Source: Phoebastria nigripes (Eukaryota; Chordata; Aves; Procellariiformes; Diomedeidae). Taken from it: DNA of 64,000 nucleotides. The stretch lies in the NCBI GenBank assembly GCA_035582835.1, contig JAYKAV010000489.1, positions 680,129 through 744,128 of the forward strand, written 5' to 3'. The translations under genes and the position numbers were made by a program. The notes under the pieces are model-generated. The model saw only the letters and a list, made by a program, of their open reading frames with translations, was not told where the DNA came from and searched no databases. This document shows positions 24,001 through 38,300 of this stretch, in pieces. The first letter of the stretch is position 1. Every line of letters starts with the position of its first letter.

Positions 24001-27000
24001 CTCCTGTGTTGAAAGCACATGCTCTGCCTGGTGCCGAGCTGTTGGGTGGGAAGTGACGGTGATTAGCTGGGAACGTGAGTTCACCTGGGTGGTCTCCAGT
24101 GGCTGTGGCTATATCAAGCCCTTGCTTCATGTGGTATGCTTCCTAATTGCACATGGAGCTCAGATGAGATGGCAAAGCCATGGGCAAATGAGCGTGCTAC
24201 CAGCGGGGCAGCCCAGGCCACCGCGGGCGAGCAGCTGAGCTCCTGCTCCAGGCCATCAAGTGTCCTGAGGTTACAAGCAGAGCCTGGCCAGCTTCCCCNG
24301 TGGTGGTTTGCATCCGAGCACATGTATAGGTGCACGTTTGTGCTCTGGTGTCTTCAGCATACGGGTGGAGTCCCACGCTAACAGCGCTTTTGCCCTGTTT
24401 TGGTCTATCCCTAGGGATAGTAATGTCTGGTTCCCGTTTTAAAGGTGGCTTCCCAAAACCATGGTGCAAACCCATGCCCGGAGCACTGCAGGGCTGCGTG
24501 CGTTGGAAGGAGCATCAGTGAGCCAGTTCAAGGCCACATCCTCAAGAGATGTAAATGCAACCGGCTTCCGATGATGCCAGCAGATCATGTGGTGCTTTGC
24601 ATTAATGCTGGATTTCAGCTTCCTAATTAGGATGCGAGGTCTGTGCCTTGGGCTGCTGAGCATCTGAGGAGGAGCGTGTCTGGCATGGGGGGCTGCAGGA
24701 CGCTGCTCTGGATTGAAGCTGGCGCTCCCGGTGCGGCTCTGCCCCTCTCGCCCGCCTGCTGTGTGGGCCCCCTCTGCCCATGTAGCTCGAAGGCACTTGC
24801 AAAAAATGTGTCTTCGTTGGACATGTTTTCTTTGGTGTGGTTAGGAAGCTGGTTGATTGCTCCCCTCTTCCTGGCTGAGGAGCTCTGCCCCACTGGTCGC
24901 TTTTAGTGGTTTTTTGGTTTGCAAGGGGAAGATGGAGTTTCTCTGCTGTTANGTTTCCTCTGCCCTCCAGCGTCCCCGGCAGTGTCTCCTCCCTGCAGCC
25001 TTCCAGCAGACTCGGAGCTGGTGTTTGCACCAGGTCCTGGCTGCAGTGCTGTTGTGTTGGGCTGCTGTGGTCTCCCCTGTGATCCCACCGCATAACTTGG
25101 CTCTCCTCCTGCCCTTGGTCTCTGCTACCACCCCATTTTCCCCCTTTGCTGGGGGCTGTTGGAAGATTTAAGTCTTGCCCCTTAGGCTGGACCTCCCGGA
25201 CCACCCCGTGCCATCCACTCTTCTCATGCCTTTGGATTGTGTGTGACCTTGTTCTCCTGCCCACCCTACCCCAGGTGCATCCTTACAGCCCGGCTTAGCG
25301 CAGGGGATTTACTAATCCTTGTGTGCTCCCGTGTCCAAATTGCAGGTGCCTGGGAGCGGTGCACAGGGAAATGCAGGGTGCAGGTGCTTTTCTGGGCAGC
25401 AACTTGCAGGTATGTGCACCGGCCTCGTGAGCTGAGAGCTCCGGATGAGAATACAGGGATCTGCTGGGCTGGTTTATTTCTCTTACTATCTCAAAAAGCA
25501 TAAATTAAACTTCTTTTTTTTTTTTTTTTTTTTGGGTCGTTTTTCAAGCCCTACACTCATGTGCTAGAAAAACAACCACAGCAACGTTGGGTTGATACTC
25601 AGAGACCAGAAATGTAACTGGCCACTTTAATTTGACTATCCAAAATGAGCCATGGGGCGGGGGAGAGTGAAATAGGTTTTCACTGCTGTTTTTCAGTTTG
25701 AATCATAAAGGTGTTTAACATAGATAAGGAAATGTTTAACTCTGTGTTATCTTGACAAGGTTGCTTTAAAAGGTGGATCTTCCCAAGAGCAGAAGGAAGA
25801 TTTTTCAGCACATCTCTTTCCCTGTCTTGAATATTCATTGCAATACTTGGTTTTTATATTTTTTTCCCCTTTTCTGCACTCCACATACTCCATACCCACA
25901 GGTCTCCTTTTCTGCTCGCCCGAAACCTCTGCCGAGGAGTTTTCGGCTGCCTGCTTTTGCGCAGTCCAGTTGTCCAATGCAAATGAAGGGAGTTTCTAGG
26001 CTGCTTCCTTCTGACTCCTGCTGAAGCATCTCTCACCAGGGCACCAAGCCGAACCTCCCAATGGAACTTAATTAGTTTTTCGCACAGACTCCGTTGCTCG
26101 TCAGCGTGGAGGGGTTCGGGGAAATGCAGAGAGATGGGGAAGGGGCTGCTTTCGAAATGTCTTATTCAAATGTAACTCTGGGATTTTGCTTTGGGGTTTT
26201 TGCCATTTTTCTGTGCTGAGTGGGACTGGCACACGTGTGTGTGTACACGTGGGCTTTTTCTCCTCAATAGGAAGCAAGAAACAAAGCCTATAGGAGCTGC
26301 TGTCTCCTGTAAATAACCCACTCAGGGCTATTAGTATTATAAGGTCTCCTTTTGTCTGAATTGTTAAGAAGACACATGTGTGTGTCTATATATAAGGAAG
26401 GAAAAACATGTTATTTTTTTGCCTTATGTTGTAGCCAGTTCTTGTTCATTTTCAAAATTGTCCTTTGGCCACTGAGCCTCCTTTGGGGGCAGGCAGCCGG
26501 AGGGTTGCAGAATCTGCAATGTTGAAATGACACTGGACTAACTTTTGAGCTTGCGTCTTTGCTTTTAAGTCAAGGAGCAATCAAGATGATTATTTTCTTG
26601 ATCTTAAAATTCTTCTCTCTGTTGCATTTCTTAACTAGAGTTCTTGCACGGTGATGTTGGTCCGTCCACCTTCCTGTCTTTTGCTAGCGTATACGTGTGG
26701 GTATTTTTCAGTCTCGCTTCATGAGAAGGTCCTGAACAAGCCTCTAATGAATCACAGTTTTCTCCTCAGGATGACACTGTGTCCTTTATTTGCATCTCTG
26801 TTTGCATTATTTTTTTTAACCTCAAGCCTGCTACAGCATTTCTACTTCTTCCAATCCAGCGAGTTTTAAGCCTTTGGGATATGGTTACAATTTAGGACCT
26901 TTCGTTGCATGGCCTCTTACCTTCCCTGGGGCAGAGCCCCTGTCAAAGGCGTTTGAACCGTGTTGGCTTCTGCAGCTGGTGGCACCGTGAGCATTTCTGT

Positions 27001-30000
27001 CTGTGCTCCTTCCCCTGAGTTGTTTTTCCCGAAGAAACCAAGCTAAGGCGGGTCGGGCTGACCATCTGTCTTCTCACCTCCCTTTCCTCCCCCAGCAGTA
27101 TCCTGACCACTTCCAGGCATCTGGCAGAGGAGAGGAGATCTTGAGTTTGAGAACTTGGTGCAAGTAAGCATAGGAGGAAGCCCCTAAGGCTTGTCTTCCC
27201 AGGAAGGTGGTGTTATGGGATTGACCCTTAGACATCCAGGAGTTCACATAAGAAGCCCTTGAAGATGGGACTTTTTTTCCGATAGATACCAGGGAAACCG
27301 ACCCTGGGAAAGTCATCTCCTTTGTTCTGCTTCTCAGAGACCCAGTTGCTAGCGGAGGGGCTGCCTCTCGGTGGTCTGGGCATGTTGGGCTGTCTCCATC
27401 ATGGGTGGCCTTCTGGGACTTGCCCGGGGAGGTTTGGAGGACGGGCTTGGTCGCCTTCCAGCCCCCCAGGTTTTTTGACACCTCCTTGTGGACCCTTGCT
27501 TGGAAAGGCAGCATCGATGACTTTTCCAAGCCCCTGAGCACTGATCTGGGCACCTCTGCGGGCTGGGCCTGATCGCAAGCAGCACTGTCAGGGTTTGTGC
27601 CAAAACTTGCCCTGCAAATCCAGTTGCCAGGTGGGCTGCGTGACCCCTCTTCAGTTGTCTTTAAGCCAGGTCTTATTCTTCCCACCCTTTTGATCCTGCT
27701 GCTGTGCTAGCAGCCGAAGGGTTAAAAGAGTTTGGGGGGGGGCGAGGGGGTGGAGATGAGGTATTTCAGATGCTCATTACTCACTGCCAACTTCCCCCAA
27801 AATCATATTAATTTCACGCTGTCACGCAGGACTGCGCTGTCTCTCTCGTCAGCATCCAGGAGGGTGACGGGGATGGGGGGAGCGCGGGTCCCCCCTCCGC
27901 ACCACCGCTGTGATTTGCAAAGCTCATCGGTAGCCTCTTTCCCTGCTGCGGTACCGACCCAGCGGGACTGGGCTGGGGCTGCTCACCTTGCAGGGGGATC
28001 TGGGGAACGGGGGGTGCTTCGCCATGCGCTGGCTCCCGATGATCATTTTCCACCCCGCTGCTTGTGCAAAAACCCCATGAAATTAGGTCTGCTGCAGCAG
28101 GGTAGTCTCGGGGAGCGAAGGAGGGAGGGAGGGGAGCTGCCAGCCTGCCCTGCCCTACCTGTGGGCAGCAAGGATGCTGCTTAGAAGTTGGTCTTTAACC
28201 AATTGCCTCCCTTTCCTTTTTTAATGCAAGCAAGCACAGGCTGGCTCTGCCTGCAAAGATCGCTTCCCCGGCTGCCATTGCCTCCTCTCTTGTTTCTCCC
28301 CTTTTTCGGCTGTTTGCTCACTGCGTCTGCCAGAGCTGTCACCTCTGCAGGGACTTCTCACCGTCACACGAGGTAGGGCTGGGACTCTGACAGCTCCCAC
28401 NCAGGCTCAGTGCTCCCAAGCCCATCCTGGCTGGTAGCTCGCTCCCCCCGTAAGGTTCTCTGTCGGCAGGGATTCTGCTCTGTCCCCAGCGATTTTTGTT
28501 ATTCTTATCCCTAGAAGGTGTCTCAGCTTTTTTNCACATGTGCTCTTGTATTTTTTTGTGGGTTGGGGCTGAAAGGATCACCTCCCCTTTTCTCTCCTCA
28601 TGTACCCTGTGCCCGCACTTCTTGCAGCACTTGGCAAAATGCAGCGGCAGCAGCTCGGGTCTCCCTGTGTTTGCAGAGCTGAGAAGGAAACGGCACATTA
28701 AGAGGCACAGCTCTCTCCCCACAGCAGAGAGCTGATAGCCCATGATATTTGAGACTAAAAACCTTTGCAATAAACCATGGGAGGGGAGTTACCTGCCTGT
28801 GTGGGAAGAGGAGTCCCGTGAGCACCAAGGGACCCGTGATTCTCATGCCCACAGAGCCCTGGGCCCTTGGGAGCAGAGGATGAGAGCAGCAAATCCTGTG
28901 CCAGCAGCAGCACCAGCCTCTGGTACCCACAGCTGGGTGCTGGGTGTTACCGATGCTTTCTAATGCTTATTAAACATTAGAGAATCTATGAATCCAGGCA
29001 TTACTCCATTTCTTTAATCAATTCTGCTCATGCTTTCCTGGCTCTGATTCCTTTCTGAGGTCCCCTCTTCCTCGAAAAGGCCATCCTCTGATGTGTGAAC
29101 TGAAAGCAGGCTCCTCCTACATAGACACATCCCTTGGGGACCTTGGCATCTCTGTGGTGCGGTGTGTTCCCCTACTTTTGCGTTGACCTTACGAGCAGCG
29201 AGTGCTGGCAGGAGAGCTCTCTGAACCTCCTTTCACAGGGCTGAAGCACCACACCTAGCAGCTGGCTGTCACCTGGCGTCTTGTATGTGACCAGCCCGTG
29301 GTGATGCTGCTTAGCATCAGCTCTTACTCTTTCCCGTGTCGGGCATCTTCGCCTTGAAGCGACTGCGTGGGATTTCGTCTCTCTGCGCTGTTTCTCGTTG
29401 CATGTCCTGTGGTTTGAGAGGCGGCAAGGCTGTGTCTTCAGTTCTCCTGCGAACATCAGGCATCTGTTAGGGAAATGGCTTTTTCCAGCACTTTGCTGGG
29501 AGATGCCAGTCCCTTTCCATCTCACTGGCTGCTGGCAAATGGCATCATGAAACTGAGCCTTGCTTTTTCTTGGGGGAATACGAAAGGGATGTTTACCTCT
29601 TGGGGCTTGTCCATCAGAAATGTTAAATACTCTGGCGGTGTTAGGCAAAACGTCCAAGATTACATTTTCAAATAGTTTTTGCTCTTCTTGAGGAAGAGAG
29701 ATCTGTGATCGTACAGTTGGGATTGTCTGCCTGGCAGCAGGAAGAAGTCTTCAGTATTAAGTTACTGGATTTAGCATCTAAGATGCTTTGGGGACATCGT
29801 TGACTGAAAGTATGAACACCTTAAGCATGTCCTGGTCCGTACCTGGCATTGGAGCATGGGTTTAGAGCAGAAAGAAACAGCAGAGATGTTGCTTCTGGGA
29901 GGTATGTGGGACACTGTGCCTGTTCAGAGGTGAACAAGCCATGGTGGGAGGTGGTTTCCCAAGCCCTGTTGCTTGATATCAGTGCAAGAATCAGAGGAAT

Positions 30001-32337
30001 GCTCATAACTTGGCAAGTGCATCTGTTCAAGCAGAGCATCTCTCCTTGGGGAGTTGTTACCTGCTCCCATCTCACTTAGTCCCTCAACTCCAGCACGGGC
30101 ATGGCAACTTGTGTACCAGCTCAGACGGCTGCACCTATCTGTTTTGCCTCTAAAAATTAGGATCTTCTGTTGAAAGCCCCTGGCCTGGAAGCCTCGCAGC
30201 ATGGAGAAAGGAGGTCCCTGCTCTGCCTCCAGCTCCCTGCAAGCTGGGTGTCCCTGCCCGGGCAGCCAGCGGTCAAAAGCTGTTGGAAATGCCCCCTCTG
30301 GGGAGGGCAAACTCTGGCCCTTTTGGATCCCAGTCGGCCCTGGCAGGTTATTTTTAGATGTGTCATTGCCTCTCTTTTTTTTTTTTTTTTTTCCCCTCCT
30401 GGCATCCATGCGTGCATTACAGCTTGTTCAGTCAGCTGGTGCAGGCATCGCCGGCAGATGGAGAAGAACATGGTTTCTCTTCCTCTTCCGTAGCCCCTTG
30501 TTTCTACCTCGCGTTCACCTTCTCGGTGAGCCTGCGGCTGCCACGCTGTGTTGACGGCATCTGTCGGCAAGGTGCAAGCGTCTGCGCTTGCCTGCAATCG
30601 ATCGTGAACACCCAGGGCGTTGTGATGAGCCTTCCTGAAGGTTTTGGGGGGGACAGCAGAAGGGGGGATGGGGAGAGCTTGCACCCCACCGCACAAATGC
30701 CCCACTCAGCATTCGGCGCTGCCTTTGAACTGTCCAGCCCAGCTCTGCCCTCTTTTGCATTTTTCTGCTCCCACCGGAGAGCAGAGATGTAAAACGCTCA
30801 GGCTGTGTGGTTTTGTTGGGTGGTTTAATTTATTTTATTGAAGAGGCTTTGAGCTGGGAGGTGGTGGGCAGGGCTGGGGCAGGGGGATGGGGAGCGCTGA
30901 AGCAGACTCTTAGCCTCGTCAAAGTCCATTTATTAAATTAGCAAGGTTGCATTGGCAGGGTTCACAGCTGCTGGTGTTTGCATAGCGATACAGCGAGATG
31001 CTGGGTGAGGACAGCGCGGGGCGGCACGTCCCCACCTCTGGGACATCTCCCTCCGTTGAGGAGGTGGTAAGCGCCCGGTGGTGGCTCACTCCATGCCTTG
31101 CAAAGGTCCATCCCCACGGGGAGGGTCTGCCTCTGCTGCAGTGGTGGGGCGCGTGTGCCTGGCCCCGGGGCAGCGCCGATGAGCGTGGACTTCAGCTTCC
31201 CTACGCGTGGACACGCACACTCGGGCTTGTTCAGTTCAATCGCACTGTTATTGCGGTGCACCCCTGCTGCACGTATAATGCTCTTCCATGCTGAGACATA
31301 AATAAGGAAACAAATTAAAAAAAAACCCAAACCCAACAAGCAGTTACTTCCACTGCAGTTTTCTTTGCCCAGAAGGTCCCACAGTCGTGGATCGGCTGGG
31401 GTTGTTGACTTCCACCCTGGGCTCTGCCGCTCTTTGTGGTGCTGCAGATCTCTCTCCTCTTCTTCCAGGCATTGCAAGGGTGGAGAGCGACGAGCCTTCT
31501 GCAGAAATAGAGTAGAAACATCATCGTTGAATCCCATGATGGCTCAGATAATGCCTGTGCCATGCAATCGCTCCCTGTCCTCTCGTCTTCCGAGAGTTTT
31601 CCGGGTAACCTGTAAAGACGTGTCCCACTGCATAAAGTAGCCTCTGAGCTTTAGCAGGCGTTGTAGTTGTTGCAGGTTGGGAAAGGGATGACGAGCTGGA
31701 AGAGAGCAACCATCGTAGCTTGGGTAACAGCCGCACCTCCAATATTGGGGACGGGGTGGATGAATCGGACCGTTATCGGAGTAAATACAGTACGTCTAGA
31801 AATACTCCTCTGCTCACCTTGCTTTTACGGTACAACAAGAAAATCTAATGTTTCGCTGTTGGTCGCATCTCTGGAGAGGGCAGTGCTGGTCAGGGGAGCG
31901 CGATGGCGTGGTGGCTCTCGGCCTGCCTCGCCAACGAGCTGATGTGTGCCTGTTTTTAATGCTTTGTCTTGCTCTGATCCCTGGCAGACTTCAGATGTGG
32001 TCAGGCTGGGCTCTTCAGAGACTAGCTTGCGCTCAGGAGATCTCGCCATCCTTGTTGTGTTTGAGTCACCAGAACAGAAGCACTTCACTCAAGCTCCCGC
32101 AATCTTAATGCATTTGCATGCATTTGATCTTCCCTACGTGTTTCTCTGTTCTCCTGATGAAAATAATTAATCTGGTTATTTTTCTAAGTCATCCTGCAGC
32201 TTTACAGGGACAAGCCTTAAATAAGGATTCTCTTTAAAGCAGAGCTGTGTTAAAATAGCTGTCTGCCTATAAATATCTCATTGCTTCTATATTTATTCTC
32301 CAGCTCAGTGCAGGAGGTTCTACAGTTGAATCTGAGA

Positions 32338-32373
<36 letters not shown>

Positions 32374-35300
32374 ACTGTTGGTGCAGCCGGTATCTTAACA
32401 GCAAGGCTGCTTTCTCCAGAGGATGCCCTAGGTACCCCTTTGGGGACCCACGAGGCATGGCTAAATCTCCCTTCCCTGTTTACTGCTTTGCTAGTTGTAC
32501 AAATTTCCTCTTGTCTTTGAAACGAGCTGACTCATAAGAATCTTAGAGGAGCAGAGACATGTACCAGGCCCTCCCGTGAGCACTATTTTTAGCATAGCTT
32601 ATTTTTGACCAGAGCTGCACTCTGATCAGGATTTTCAAAAGAGCCCAGGAGAGATAAATCCCCAAATCTCAGCGCTGTTGGAGCTGCGGGTTCCTTTGAA
32701 ATCCTGACCTGCTGATGATTACTGTGGTGACTTGGTGGCTCCTAAGCCCTGGTCCCGCAAGGTGCTGCGTGTGGGGAGAATTGTGGCTTACGAGTGCAAG
32801 CTCTGCGAAAGGCTTTGCAAGCGTTGGAGGCTCTCATTGAAGTCCGTGCAAGGATTGAGATTTCACGGGGTTTGGGATATAAGGGTCACGACTGTGGTGG
32901 TTTGTACCTGTTGGTGAGAGCCACCGTGGGAGGGGATATCAGAAGCTGTAGTTTGGTCCTGGCGTGGTCCTTGGAGGTAGGTGCGATGGGAGGCTGGGGA
33001 AGGCTCAAGAGAAGTCCTCTTTCAGTTGTCCTGATAGAGCTGGACTTTTCTCCGCTATACTTGAATGTCTTTTCTCTTCCCCTGGAAAANAAAAAAAAAA
33101 AATTACAGTAACATCAAGAAGAAAGCCACTGATTAAGTGAAATCACAGAATGTGAGTGTCCAGAGCCCAGGCGGAGCCTCGGCAGGGCTGGCACGTGGCG
33201 GCAGAGGAGGGAAGAGCCCTGCGGTGACCGGGGCTGGGAGCAGAGGTCCCCTCTGTAAGATGGCGAAAGAGGAGAGAAGCAGCAGCAAAACCTAAACAAT
33301 ATTAGAGTGGGATTTTTGACCTCTCTACTGGTTTCGAATGACCTCTTCAGTCACACATGTCCGACAGCAGTTACCTTGAAGTCCTCTGAGTCACCAGCTC
33401 ACGCTCTTCGGGACCAGCAGACAACTTTGAACCTCCAGCTCTCTTGCAGAGTTCAATGCAAGTCCAACAGCGGTGTTTAAACCGGGGCTTCCTAAAGCTT
33501 ATGGCATTCCCCGTGCCAGCTCTGCACCTTCCCCTGTGCCTTGGGAATGGGCTTGGAAATTTTGAGCATTGAGATATAAAGTTTTGGAAGGAAATCTGTT
33601 CATGCTTTAACTAAATAGTGAATCATTGGTGATTAAAGCATGAAAATAAATGCGGATAATACGCAGGTATCTTCTCCGGGAGGTGTCAGTGTGCTCAGCG
33701 AGTCCTGGGCGCTTTTCTTTGATCTCACCAACTCTGGAATAAATGTATAACAATAGGTAGATTAAAAAAAACTCGCCACCCTGTGTTCGACCCCATGGCA
33801 CACGCTCCTCCATCAGCGAGGACCAGGAAGCAAAGGCAGGACAGACGTGACTGCTTGCGCAACACCCTGCGGGTGGCACAGGTAGGAAGAGATCTGCGGA
33901 AGAGCTGAGATCTCGCTTTACACTCGGACTGGGATGAAGGCAGGAACAAACTGGGAGATGACCGGGTCCATCCCTCCAGCCGAGAGGCGTGCGGAGGCTG
34001 CTGGGTGGTTTTCTGCACGTTAGCATCTCCTGCCGCAGACACCCGACGGCTGGCACTCATCCCCCGCAGCGCTCCCCACCTTTCTTTTTGCCATGCTGCC
34101 CTGTTAAATTCAGGCGTGGGAGCCAGCTCTGTAGGGCTAAATTACTGTGACGGTCGTACCATAGCAACTGTACCTGTCTGCCTCTGCCAGCGGCAAGCCG
34201 GGAAGCTGTTGAAAAATAATCATNGTTTGGGAGGAGCGGGGGGGCCGAGGAGCGGCGAAGGGAGGCTGCAAGACAATGCGATGCCGCTTCCACCGGCACG
34301 GCAAATCTGTGCTGGCTGGGGAAGGGAAAGGCCCCTTTTAACATTAGCCTTTAAAGCAAATCTCTTTAAGGAACTGAATCTCTTGCATGATGTTAAACCT
34401 CGCAAAGTAGGATTAAATGCGGCAAAATTAAGAAACCAAACTTGGTTGCGGCACCTGTTTAAAAATGACTTAAGTGGAGGGATATTAAAATTTTAAGACC
34501 TGCTGCTGTGCTGGTGATGGAGGATTTAAAAAATAATAATTACCGTTGGTTTTTTTTTTTCTTTTTGCTTGGTTTTCGGAATTGGTTTCTTTCTGTTTAG
34601 CATGCAGCCTAATTGCGTAATTACACGATAGACTGGAGTAGAATTTAGTGCGTGTAATACCAGTTATAAAGAAGAGCCCTAATTATGTATATCTTCTCAG
34701 GTAAATAATACATCAGGGGCATGGAGTGGCCTAATTACTGTTCTGAAAACCTGCCTAATGACTAATTTACTTGGAATTTCAGAAAGCTTTTGATAAGGTC
34801 CCTCATAAGCAACTGTTAAGGAAAATAAATCGAGAAGGGGCAAAATGTTTTGCTACATTTTTAAACAAGCCATTTAAGGGACGGGAAACAGCCCCCGCCT
34901 TCTGGTCTTGCATCTTGAGGAGAGGGAAGGTCGCGTGGCTGCGTGTTGGTCTGGGGCCAAAGCTGTCGCGTTTCTGATCCTGCTTCAGTGCNAGCTCCAA
35001 GGGAGGCTGCTGCTGAGTGAGCTGAGTCCACAAAAAATGGGACTCGATATTCGCAGGAGTCGTGTGGGTTAATTCACAGTTCCTTGGAAGATGCGCATCT
35101 ATGTCCATATAGTCTCAGTGTTTGTGATACTGAGCATCTGAATATCTTTTGAAGATCTGGTCCAAAATTCGATAAATCCAAAAAGAGCTAAACTTTGCTT
35201 AGTTTTCNGCACGCGGAAGAGATGGGGAGCAAGGGCAATCCAAAAGCTGGACTGGCTTCTCCAGGGCTGGTTTCTAGGTGGATCTCATGGGCTTCCTCCA

Positions 35301-38300
35301 CGTGCTGGAGCTGGGACCAGCGCCGCCTTTAATCCGGGGAGCGTGGGGGCATGTCAGGGAGACACCGCCGTGAAACTTAAACCAACAGCACGGATAAATG
35401 AGTCAACTGGTGGTCCCCGGCGAGAGAGGGGCACTGAGCTGACAAGGAGGGGTAGGAGATGTGGAGACTTGCAGGTAGGAGAGAGGAGAGTCCCGGTGCA
35501 GCCTTCAGCTGGGACGGAGGAACCCTGAACCGGCGGGGTGATGGGGATGAAGGAGGAGAGATGGGTGAGGACTGCCCGGCGCGGGCGCTGNGAAGGCTGG
35601 GCAGGGGGTGCGGTGGGGGGGCCCGAGCTGCGAGGCTGGGCTGGGGCAGGTGTGCCAGGCCAGTGTGACGGCTGGAGAGGGGACGGGGATGTGGGGGCCT
35701 TGCAGGCTCGCCTCCACTCCCAGACCACATCTCCCTGGCCACTGTGTCTACCAGGATGATTTTTTTGGCATGTATTTGTGGCAGAGCATCACTTTNTTCT
35801 GCCACGGGCACGATGCTTGCCTCTTCCCCAGGTTCACAGTTTTAAAAAAGGAAATAAAACACGCACTTTGTTTGCAAGACNCTCCGCCACACTGATCACA
35901 ATGGTCCCCCTCGCCCCTGGACCTCGGGCTCTCCTCCTTCAAGCACGGCTCTGCCCCGCTGCCTCTCGACATCTCCTGGTTCGGGCAGGTTTGGCAGCTT
36001 GGGCTGGCTCGCCACCACTGCCCCCTCCCTTCGCAACCCCCCCGCTTTGCTTTTGGGTCTTTTCTGGGAGAAAGCATGGCTGTGTATTTCCAACTGGAGG
36101 ACCCGAAGAGATGTGGGGGGAGCAGCAGGAGGGAATTAGCACTGAAGGGTCCTCTGCCAAGCAGCCACGGCGGAGATAAAGCAAGAGGATCTTTGTGCCT
36201 AGCCGGCGACATGCTAATTGGCTTTCCTTCCCAGAAAACTTTGCAAATGATGCTCTTTAAGTCGTTGGCAAGATAAACAGTTGCTGTGGCAGGTGTGCCG
36301 AAAGCGCCGTCTGGATGTAATTAGACGTGTTCGCAAGAGAGCATCCCGGATACATCGAATGGTGCCGTTTGTGCCGGGCGCATCCCAGGGGGCTTGTCCT
36401 GCTCCCCCCTCCCCTGCCGCGGGCAGGGCTGCTTTCGGAAAGCGTTGGTCTCTTCCAGTCGAATTCGGGGGGATGTGAGGTGGGAATTGGGCCGGTGTAG
36501 ATTTCCTACAAGTCTGGTGGAAATAAAGTCTGAGAAAAGGGGAAAAGTGTTAGTTGTGCTGTAGTGGCAGAAAGGTGGAAGATTCCTCTCTACGACACAT
36601 CAGAGACTCTCCACATGGGACAGGGAGGGGACGGCCACCCAGGCTGGACACCACGTGTCCCATCACCACAGTCCTCAGAGCAACACGCTTCTCGTGCACC
36701 TTTCTCTGGCCCCAATTCTCCCATCAAAGGGAAATCCCTAGCTGACTTCTCTTTCTTGCAAGGCCAGGTCACCCTTTTGCAGGACTTGAAGCTTTTCTGC
36801 TGCTTTTGCTGTGGGGCTTTTGCTTTCTCTCTCGTACCAAAGACGCTCACATTCACGTTGCATGGGTTATTTTTTAATCACGAGTCCTTCTGCTGCCTTC
36901 ATGGATTGATCGAAGTGTTGTATGTCTGTGTGAGGTTGCTAGACAGCAGCTGTGGCTTTGCAGGCGGTGAGCTGGAAAAATGGAAGAGGTGCGGCATCGC
37001 AAGGTCACTTGAATGGGGGAGCGGAGGCTGAAAAGGAGCCTGGGGTCCCCNCTTCATTCCCCAGCATCGCTGCCGGCTGTTGAGCTCCTGAGCAGTAGCT
37101 CAAGGGCTGCAGCATCTCTTAGTGCTCGCTCCTGCCTCATCAGGACCTGGTGGTCATCACCGATCCCAGAGAAGCTCCTGGTTTGAAAACGCTGTTCCCG
37201 ATTTTTGTGGGCCCTTTACGTAGGACTGNGTTGCAGGTGTTCTGGGGGGAGTACAAAGCAGTATACTGTCTGGGATGAGATCGCAGCACCCTGGGAAGGC
37301 AGCTGCCTTGGGGGGGGGCTGCGTGACCCTGTCCTGCCATCACCCAGCAGCGCAGGAGAGGGACNAGTGGACATCACCCGTATCCAGCTGAAAATGCAGG
37401 AGGTGTTTGAACACTCATGATCCCGTGTGAGCTGAGGATACAGGCGTGAAGAGCTCTGAAATCTTGTCGTGGTGAGGCTTCCCACAACTCCAACCCCAAG
37501 CAGAAAGGGCTGCGCTTTGTTTAGGTGGTGAGGAGGTACCCCACCGCATCCACGAGTGCAGCACGACCGGCAGCTCCTGCCTGGAAATGCTCAGTGCCAA
37601 AAAGAACGACTCGTGGTGAAATGCTGTGGCTGAGCTCGGACACGTGCTGTCGGTGCTCGGCTTCCCTCGGTGTGGGTGGCCAAGAGGGGGACCTGCCGCG
37701 GGAGGCTCTGTGCAGCGTGGCCAGGTCTCCCCCAGAAAACTGGCCTCAAGAAGGGGTCCATCGCTTGGAAGCAGCTGAGCTCAGAGAAGACAGCAGCACT
37801 TCTCCCGGCAGCACGAGGCTGGGACTGAAGAACAGGAATTGCATAAAGCAAAACCCAGTTTTGCTGCAGCAGCAGATCAAGAGGCCTCCAAACAAAGACG
37901 ATGCTCCTGGGCAAAGAGGAGAGGAAGCTGGAAAAACTGATGATCCATGTAGTAAAGAACAAGGCGCAGACGTGGCTGTCCTCCTCCTGTGTACCACTGG
38001 CTTTTCACAGGGGTTTTGAAGGTGATTTGATTATCCAGCAGGACTGTCCGGTGCAGGTTAGGAACCGCTGCGGGAATGAAGGATGAGCTTTGCAGTGGGG
38101 CCGGGGCAGGCAAGGACCCGCTTTTCCACATCACTTCAGCCGTGCAGCCGTGGGCTGGGGGTCCACCAGGGCACCTGGTCTGCTGCAAAGACCCTCCACC
38201 CGTCGTCTCCTGCCGCCACGGCTCCGCCGGAGATGGAGGCAGCGGCAGTTTGCTCTTGGTTCAGCGTGTCAGGAGGCTTCGCTCCTGCATTGCCCTCCTG

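Larger units (their letters stand above)
26101..34500. other. Giant intron, block 4: mixed sequence
   Basis: The first 800 bases are AT-rich, with two CACGTG E-boxes at 26232 and 26246 and the patch AAGATGATTATTTTCTTGATC near 26590. From 26900 on the sequence is GC-rich with CpG-containing stretches near 27860-28030 and 30980-31220. T runs lie at 30375-30392 and 32341-32372. No gene is recognised. Confidence 0.65.

Noticed and set aside
24623..25264. Open frame of 213 codons on the minus strand
   Set aside because: Low-complexity translation, non-conserved appearance and overlap with other equally long frames; stop codons are simply rare in GC-rich DNA.
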